DNA from: Combretum micranthum
Taxonomy: Eukaryota; Streptophyta; Magnoliopsida; Myrtales; Combretaceae
NCBI GenBank assembly: GCA_024138025.1
Contig: JAMXBD010000095.1
Coordinates: 1,798,001-1,862,000, forward strand
DNA: 64,000 bases
Direction of reading: 5' to 3'
A program made the position numbers and the translations under genes. The notes beneath the pieces are model-generated. The model saw only the letters and a program-made list of their open reading frames with translations. It was not told the DNA's origin and did not search any database. Positions 56,256-64,000 of this stretch are shown here, piece by piece. Within the stretch, counting starts at the first letter, position 1; each line of letters opens with the position of its first letter.

Positions 56256-57313
56256 ATGCATTGTGACACTATCATATCTAAGTCATGTCCTACCTAATAC
56301 CTTGTTTTGCCCAATTTGAGCCAAATAGGACACAAGATGTGACATGATAATATCTAAGTCATGTTGCTGCCAGATTTTAACATAAGCTTTGTTTGAAGAT
56401 TAAAAGAGGAAAGCTACCTATTTAGGAAATATCATCATAAGTAAGAGCAAGTTGATTTTAAAGTTGCATATTGATAGCTTTCATGGTCTAAATGTAATTA
56501 TATTTATATTAAGCCTAAGAATCAATCCAAGTTTAATATAATACTGTATAATTTTACCCCAAATGACACAGTATCACAAAACATTACTACACACAAAAGA
56601 ATAAAATGTCTAGAATAATCCTCATCATTGCTTTTGGTTAAAAGGCACAAGGTATGTGCCCTTTCTCTTTCCTTTTCTATTGTTCCTTCATATATTAAGG
56701 TATGTTAGATCCTGCATTTTCTTGAAATTTTGTAAGGAAATATGTACGAATTTTAACTATATTTCTACATTTGCATTTTGATACCAATTTTCATTGTCTA
56801 TTATGTATGCTCTCTAATCTAGGGTTTTTAATTCTTTTTATTGTTATGAGAGGTACAAAGGTGAGAAGTATGTGCTTACTAGATTCAGGCTCCAAAAATA
56901 GCTAAGGTCATGCCTTCATTGTTCAATCTTTTCGCCTTATATAGTAGCTTCTCACTACTTCTGTTGATCTTTTGAAAATCAATTAAGATCTAACTAATCT
57001 TCAGTAATTGTAACCATTTATTGTGGAAACTATTCATTATGCTTAAGTCCTATGAACTACTTGCAGATTTGGTAATCTGATCAGAGTGTGAACTTTTGTT
57101 CGTTTTGTTTGCTTCTTTATCCATCATATCACTTACATCATCCCACTTAATTACAAAAGAGAGGGCATACAAATTGTGACACTACTTGATCATATCACTC
57201 AACAAGAAGTGCCTTTAGTTTTGTTAGATAAAATTACCTGAGATGATACCTAGTAAAATTATGGTTGCTACATTTGCTTCAATCATCTTGTTGTAAGTCA
57301 CATTTCCATCTTC
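56256..57313. other. Non-coding DNA, no gene
   Basis: Nothing recognised; moderately AT-rich. Confidence 0.45.
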
Positions 57314-57444
57314 ATCACAATTAGGGTTGCAAATAAGTCAAGTTGAGTTAAGCTAAGCTAAACCAAAAGCCAAGACAAACCTTTAATTGTTTGAGCTCAG
57401 CTTATTTAGTAAACATCAAACTCAAACTCAAGCTAAGTTTTTTA

Positions 57445-57694
57445 TGTTGGGATTAAATCTTAGATCCCTAAATTAAATAACACACATGCAAGATTAGGAC
57501 ATAAAAAAATAATTGCAAAATGTTTTTTGAATCCATGATATAAAAGATGTACAAAATCTCTTTTGATTTGAATGGTTTGGCTTTCAAAGTCAATACACAA
57601 CTTTTAAGAGATTTTGTCTCTTTCTTTCTCTTCACTCTTTGATGATGGGATGTAAAATTAATAATCTTTGATTTGTATGACTTGGGGACCACAG

Positions 57695-57732
<38 letters not shown>

Positions 57733-57970
57733 GTCCATATTTATTATTTCATATTTTGTCAATCATAAATTAATGATACTTGTCCGTCGTAAAATAGGAA
57801 ATAACATATCCAGTCTCTATACATAATATTCTGTACTTTACATAATACATTAAAGTCCATAACTTTATTATACTTTACTTGGACTTTATATTTTAAGATA
57901 AGTCCATTACATAAATTTTTTTATCAATACATATAAGCCTATTTTGGTTTACTTAAAATAAATCCAAACA
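57445..57970 (-). mobile_element. Probable copia-type solo LTR inside the hAT-like element
   Basis: The termini are inverted: TGTTGGGATT at the left, AATCCAAACA at the right. The neighbouring T-rich bases give no exact 5-bp duplication (TTTTA against TTTAT). An AT microsatellite at 57696-57729 could supply the TATA region if read on the minus strand. Confidence 0.45.
57696..57729. repeat. (AT)n microsatellite
   Basis: 34 bases of alternating A and T. Confidence 0.95.
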
Positions 57971-58447
57971 TTTATTGAGTCTAAAATGCAAACGCGAATC
58001 TGACTCGTTTGCAAATCAAGCTTAAATTGAACAGAGCATTTTATCTAACTTGAAATGAACATTTGTTTCAATCTTAAACTTGACTCATTGTCCATTTAAA
58101 TTTTTCATATCATGATTTTTTTTCAAAACTAAAATTTATAGGTAGAAGTTGCAAAACATATATACATATATGTATTGTTTAGAAACTAGTATTCCGGATT
58201 AATTATATCTTATATATAATAAGTTATAAATATAAAACTTATAAGTCTACTATAAAGTTTGTTCACAAACCTATCGATGAGCTTGTTCCCGAATTTTCGT
58301 GTGAAACCATTATCGAGTATATTCATGAGCGAAGTTTAAGTTAGAGTTTGAAGACATCTTGTTCATTAATTAAGCTCGAGTCAAGTTAAGCTTAAAGCAA
58401 GTCAAATCCAAGTAGCTCTCGAACAACACCATTTGTTTACAATCCTT

Positions 58448-58700
58448 ATCACAACATTTATAAGCCAATCATTAAACATAGTAGTAATTTTTCCTCTTTT
58501 TTTACATTTGTTGTTCTAAATTTCATCAAAGTTTTCAACTAGATAGTGGAAGCATAAACTTCTAAACATTTATCATACACATTTTTCATTTTCATCACAA
58601 CATCCACAAGCCAATCATCAAACTTAGTGGTGAATTCTTTTAAAGAAAAATTGTCTTTAAATTTCATAAAAGCGTTTGCCTCAATAGTGGATTTTTAAAC
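58448..58700. repeat. Diverged ~145-bp tandem duplication
   Basis: ATCACAACATTTATAAGCCA at 58448 and ATCACAACATCCACAAGCCA near 58595, each followed by AATCATnAAAC...AGT-type sequence. The left part of the first unit lies before the hAT-like insertion (57300-57321). Confidence 0.6.
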
Positions 58701-60694
58701 TTTTATTACATTCAATTATCAAGGAACACTCATTATGTCTCTTATATACTACTGGCTACAAGCATCATACTTCCTATGTAAGAATCACATGAAGTTACGA
58801 TTTGTTGACATACAAATTGTGAGTTACATGATAAATTAGAATTACCAACCGCATAGATTTCACACCTTCATATGGAATGGCTTGATTTGATTTGGTTGGT
58901 TAGTTTTTTATGAAAATTCTATTAATCCTAACTAAAATTGTTACATTTAGAAAATTTCAAAATGGAAACGTAGTGAATAGAAACTTTTGAAACCAAAATC
59001 TAACAAATTTTGATTTGATTTTAAGTTAAACCAACTAATAGGATAAAACTAGTACTTAAAATTTATATTAATGTTTCATATATGATAGAGGAAAGTATCT
59101 CACAAGATGCAAGGACCTCATTGGACAAAGCCACCTTGGTGTCTATCCCCCACTTTGAATTGATGGAAATGTGAAGTTGAGCACCATCATAGAGATTGCT
59201 CACAAAAATGCTTCTTTTATGGAGGATCTCACAATAAAAGCACTGCAAAATATATTTCATGCTCAGCAAAACTTTTTCATGCTATTGCATAAAAGTTAAA
59301 ATTTTGTTCTTCATGTGTGATGGTGCAAAAATTCAAAATTGGTAAAATCCAAATCTTTTAGAAAACACCAAATCAACATAATTAATGCTATTTTACTTAA
59401 GCACGCACTCAAACCTTACTACCAATGCGACCACCACCACCACCATTATTACCATCTCTACCACTAGCATCATCGCTGCCACTACAAAGGCAATACTAGT
59501 TACAAGTATAAAACCACCACAAAATCATCCCAATGTCACTAATTATAATATTTTTGCATGACAATACAATAGCACGATTGTCAATATATATTATCTTGTA
59601 CTATATTTGCATGTACCAAACAATGGAGCATAAGAATCTTGTCTAGTATTATGTATATCATTCATGATATAAGAGAATTGTACAATCTAATATTTTTAAT
59701 ATTAAGCGGTCCAATTCTTCTTATCCTATCCGATTCTTATATCTATGCACAATGACTTTGTAAAAAACCTTACAAATTATTTGTAAATATTTAGGGAATT
59801 TTTTACTAGCACCATTTTCTGTTGATATATTTTTCGATGCCGAAGGACCACATTCTTATGTAGGTGTTAACTTCCTGAATGAACTTGCATTTCATTTCCA
59901 ATATCCCTTGATAACTAGTAATTGCATTCATATTTTTATTTGTGAAAAATCCAAACTTTTGTCACTTCCCATGAGTTTTAACAGTCACTTCATTAAAATG
60001 GCCTTCTGAAGCATCGGACGAAAGTATAAATGTCCCACAGTCTCGATATATACAAGCTTAGTATTAAATAAGAGTTTTTTAAAACCGTGAGTATTTTCAG
60101 ACTGTTAACATGTTTTTCTTTTTTTTTTTCTTTTATTTCCAATGTTAATTTTATCAAAAACTAAAAAATGCTGATAGAATTCCCAAAATTCAAAACTAAG
60201 TGGTCGAATGAATTCATAAACTTTGCTCATTGGAATCTGATTGACCGAATTCACCCATGGTCAAGTAGGATATATATATAGTTAAGAAGTGATCCTTTAA
60301 TATAATTGAATATTAAATGTTTTGTAGCTAATGGCATAATTATTTTTTAGTTGAAATTCTTGCCATTGCATGAGCTAATCTAATATGAGGGACATTGTTA
60401 TATGTTAATGTGCTTTTAGGTTTAAACAAAAACCTAATAGTTATTCAATTTGATTCCTGATGTTTTCTGTGCTTGTATCAAGGTCAAAAATCCATGTATA
60501 GTATGCCATGAACTAGTAACATAAGCACCAAGACCACCATGGATATATAAGTGAGTCAGTATTATAGTAGAATCATGACTAATATGAGTAAGGAATTAGG
60601 AATGAACCTACTTGCTAGGACTCTAAAAATGGGATAGGACACTATGGTATACATACAATAGTGGACTAGAAAACTGGATGCTAATATCAGTGGT
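58701..60694. other. AT-rich intergenic DNA
   Basis: No gene found. An ACC-rich trinucleotide stretch lies at about 59425-59490. Confidence 0.5.
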
Positions 60695-60978
60695 GAACCC
60701 AATATGGGATAATTTTGACTGTCAGTCTTTTGGACTCTTGAAATCTTTTGATCTAACAAACTCTTGAACCCAATATGGGATAATTTTGACTGTTAGTCTT
60801 TTGGACTCTTGAAATCTTTTGATCTAACAAACTCTTGAACCCAATATGGGATAATTTTGATTGTTAGTCTCTTGGACTCTTAAAATCTTTTGATCTAATA
60901 AACTCTTGAACCCAATATGGGATAATTTTGATTGTTTGTCTTTTGGAATCTTGAAATCTTTTGATCTAACAGACTCTT
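60695..60978. repeat. 71-bp tandem repeat, four copies
   Basis: Unit starts GAACCCAATATGGGATAATT; copies begin at 60695, 60766, 60837 and 60908, exactly 71 bases apart, with a few substitutions each. The ORFs reading through it on the minus strand are by-products of the repeat. Confidence 0.95.
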
Positions 60979-62048
60979 GCACTCTCATTATGGTCCGAAA
61001 CATTATGCTCATATGTATTTGCTTTCCCTTGAATCCAAAATGAAAAACTACACTAAGTTAAAATGTTGCTTGCAATTACTTTGTATGGTAATGTAATTGT
61101 TTTGATACGCATGCGGTATAATATTTTTATGTGCTTTAGGCTTAAAGTCGTGTTTAGCTACTGCGTTTTTATAGTTCACTCATGTGTGAGACATATAATT
61201 TCATATAAAAATGACTTTAGGAATCAATAAATACATAAAATTGCCTAGTGAAGTCACCGAACTCCTGTGCCAACAAACTTTGTTTTGATTGTCATTTTAC
61301 ATAACTATAATTACCACAACAACAATTACTAAGAAGACCAATCAAGCAGCATGCCAGTAGGATCATCTATTTCTCTCACTTCACCCTTTTTCCTTTTTTT
61401 TTTTCCTTTTTTCAACTAGCTAGCAAGTCTTTCCTTCATAATTTCAACATCAAAATCCATTTTCACTGAAGTTGTTCAGACATGTACGTTTGAATGTAGT
61501 CATTAATCACTCACAAGACCCACAATTACCCTTTTCACATAATTGCACATCGTTGGATCTACCCACTTGAAAAATAGACATCACCCTTCACTTCTTTGAT
61601 GTGAACAATCATAGAACTTCCTTGTTAAATTCTGTTTTTTTTTTTTTTTTTTTTCACTTGAATACGAAAGTGACATTTTATGAAATCTAACTAGTGGATT
61701 CAAAACTAATATTTTATGAAATCTAAATATTCATGGAATTTATTGTAGAGGATGATAATTATGCCATGTTAGGGTTTTGTTAAGACCTCATACCACATCT
61801 ACCTCTAACACACATTTCGTCCACTGTCAGGTTTGAAATTGAGGATACAAGGTTAAAGATTTCGGAATATTTCGTCCTTAGACTTTCCTTTTTTATTTTA
61901 TAATTTTTAAAATTACCTTAGTTGATGGGCTAAATGGACACAATGTCATCATCCTACCTTGCATTTTAACATGCCACGCCAACTAAGGCTAATAATAAAG
62001 CCACAACGCTGACTTCTACAGGCACCATTTATTGTAACTTTCCTTCTT

Positions 62049-62083
<35 letters not shown>

Positions 62084-63070
62084 TTGAACTTGATCAGAAA
62101 TGTTTCACAATCATATTGTCTATGCTTTGTGCTATTTAAGTAACTTCTTGAACTCAGCTTAATTAGCATTGTGCTTTAAGTTTTATATTTTTATTTTGTA
62201 ATTATTTATAATTTTATCCAGTTTCGTTGTTTGGAATTTTTTATATATATTTTTATCAATGATTAAGTAATTCACCCAAAAGAAGGTCAAAAGTGATATC
62301 TCATATAAAATATTTAACAACAGACAAGAATAATTTAAAACAAAATTGAATCGAAGAAATTGTATGATTATCAACTCATACAAAATAAAAATTATGCATA
62401 AACTAGATAAAAATAATTATCAAATTATTAGCATAGACACGATTTAGCATTTTATAAATATTACACATGAATCTTATCTATAAAAGCGATTCATGAATAA
62501 ATATTAATAAATCACACTTTATAATGTGATTCATTTTAAACAAGAATCGCTCTTTGGAGATATGAATGCGACTATTGTGTAACACTATGAATCGCATTTT
62601 CAACATACATCAGCATTGGTAATTTTATAATTAAAAATTATCTAATTTATATTAAGGTAATTCTTTTTTTTTCAAAAAGTTTTTAGAAACATTTTTCAAC
62701 CCAAATTGAATTCATCATCTTACCACACCTACACTAATGAGTTCTTAAAATTTGGAAATGGATCTCTTAACTCATTTTTTTTTAATAATTTTCATATATT
62801 TGTTCTCTCAAATGTTGCCATCTTTATAGAGATTATAGGAAAGAACAGATCCAAAAATATGGCACAAGTTACTTTAAAAATGTGCAGTAAATTTAATCAT
62901 TGGTTTATAAATTAATAAGAAAAAATAAGAGAACAATACATTATAAAAATCTGAATCTTAAAATGTGGGGCATATATTAATTTATTATGTGTTAACAACT
63001 AAATAATCCTATAACATATGGAGGATTCATATCCAACCTACTCCAATGATGTCAAAGTTAAAAGATTCCT
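60979..63070. other. AT-rich intergenic DNA
   Basis: No gene found. Contains long T runs (about 61634-61654) and an AT microsatellite at 62051-62080. Confidence 0.5.
62051..62080. repeat. (AT)n microsatellite
   Basis: 30 bases of alternating A and T. Confidence 0.95.
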
Positions 63071-63433
63071 ATGTATACTCCTCCAACATCATGTTCTTTC
63101 CACGTTTTATCCAAACCTAAGCATGTCGGCCTGCCAGGAGTTAAGGATAATTTAAGTTTCACCAAAACGGGCTTAGAGTTGGAGCGCCGCACCGTAGAAA
63201 TAGAAGGGTGTGGGTGTGTTTTGAGACGTACCACGTGGATGTCATGTCAGTGTGGAGTCCCTTGTGAAGCCCTTTCATTTTGCTTATGGATACAGTCCCT
63301 TTTTCCATGCTTCCCTTGCCCATTACCACTTTCCCACTCCTCCACCTCTCTTTCGTCTTCCCCTTTTCTAGATTTTTTTTTTTTAATTTTAAATTCTAAT
63401 GCAATGAACAAAAAAACGAGGAGCGGCGGCTGA
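63071..63433 (+). other. GC-richer island with a 120-codon ORF, probably not a gene
   Basis: The only GC-richer patch in the last 6 kb. It encodes an open frame of 120 codons with Cys- and Ser/Pro-rich composition and no recognised domain. A CCACGTGG-type G-box (near 63230) and a CT-rich tract follow each other as in plant promoters or 5' leaders, so it may be upstream sequence of a gene beyond the window or a decayed element. Coding is unlikely. Confidence 0.25.
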
Positions 63434-64000
63434 TTTAAATAAAGAAGTTGTTGTTTGTGGGTATTTTTAATTTTATAAAAAATTTATTTGCTATCTTAAT
63501 TTTAAAATAATTAATTTAATCTTTTAACCAAAATTTATCATTTCATTATCATCATTTGCTATGTTTTCTCACATTAAAGAAACATCTATTCATACTAAAT
63601 AGTTGGAAGCTGTCTTTTTTATGTCATAAATCACGTAAGAAGTATAAAAATAGCTATATAAAACTGACCATTGCAAAATTTAGTACAAAATAATTTTTTT
63701 ATGGAAATTATGGATCATAAATTCAATATTTTATCAAAATAATTAATAAAACTTAATGATAGAACTATAAAATGAGTGTGGTAGCTAAACATATAAGGAT
63801 AAATAAAATATAAAGACTAATGTATAAATATAATAAAAAGAAAAAAGTCTTTTTGTACTAAACTTTAATGAAATAGGTACCTGAACTTTTGAAAAATTCT
63901 ATTTCATACCTAATGGAACCTTTAGTGATCCTAAATACTGCCTATTTTAATCGTTGTCTAACACATGTTAGCTACTTCAAAAAATAATAAAAGAGTAGGA
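63434..64000. other. AT-rich DNA, no gene
   Basis: Nothing recognisable to the window end. Confidence 0.5.

Larger units (their letters stand above)
57322..58447. mobile_element. hAT-like non-autonomous element, 1.13 kb
   Basis: Flanked by 8-bp repeats ATCACAAT (57314-57321) and ATCACAAC (58448-58455), one mismatch. Ends TAGGGTTGCAAATAAG and, in reverse complement, AAGGATTGTAAACAAATG are imperfect inverted repeats. The subterminal parts are rich in AAGCTnAGC and CTCGAG-like motifs. It contains a likely solo LTR (57445-57970). No transposase. Confidence 0.65.

Noticed and set aside
60695..60978. Regular repeats as a possible CRISPR array
   Set aside because: Units are contiguous 71-bp tandem copies without unique spacers, in a plant nuclear context.
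63071..63433. 120-codon ORF as a real gene
   Set aside because: No domain, composition follows CT-rich and T-rich DNA, and no start context or downstream gene structure supports it.

Overview
The window looks like repeat-rich nuclear DNA from a flowering plant, probably a eudicot. It is AT-rich, full of nested LTR retrotransposons of plant lineages (Athila, Tat/Ogre-type and chromovirus Ty3/gypsy), carries hAT- and Mutator-type MITEs, and holds an endogenous plant pararetrovirus. I find no intact host gene, rRNA, tRNA or CRISPR array. Nearly every coding region is broken by stops or frameshifts, so this is a graveyard of mobile elements, as expected of pericentromeric or gene-poor chromatin. 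Species cannot be named from the sequence.

Region 1 (1-31.7 kb) is a nest four levels deep. An endogenous caulimovirid copy occupies 1-1238 and 27564 to about 31700. It is split inside its protease by a 26.3-kb insertion with a perfect 5-bp target duplication (GATAG at 1234-1238 and 27559-27563). The insertion is a minus-strand, non-autonomous, long-LTR element: 5' LTR 24964-27558, internal 21835-24963, 3' LTR 1239-2388 plus 19894-21834. Its only protein remnant has two zinc knuckles. Its 3' LTR is interrupted by a plus-strand Athila element (2389-19893) with LTRs, tRNA-Asp-type primer site, gag, pol, an env-like third ORF and a polypurine tract. The env-like ORF is in turn split by a 4.4-kb solo LTR (11755-16143, target duplication AAAAC), with the reading frame continuing in register across it.

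Region 2 (31.7-42 kb) is mostly AT-rich non-coding DNA. It holds a 180-bp Mutator-like MITE, three tandem ~400-bp repeats, a C-rich block with poly-A, and a minus-strand promoter with a spliced, LTR-like leader (36.2-35.0 kb).

Region 3 (42-52 kb) is a second nest. A minus-strand chromovirus derivative (42885-50686) has lost most of reverse transcriptase, RNase H and integrase. It is interrupted by a TIR element carrying a fragment of a host quinone-oxidoreductase gene, by a Ty3/gypsy derivative (44363-47039, target duplication CCTAG) holding an unrecognised open stretch, and by three small insertions. A second, partial copy of the same derivative lies head-to-head with it on the plus strand (50690 to about 51975) and shares the same internal deletion.

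Region 4 (52-64 kb) contains a second solo LTR of the 4-kb family (52394-56250, target duplication GGGAC), a 1.1-kb hAT-like element with a probable copia solo LTR inside it, a 71-bp tandem repeat, microsatellites and otherwise unannotated AT-rich DNA.

The genes here do not work together as a pathway. Their relation is chronological: each insertion dates itself as younger than what it interrupts.
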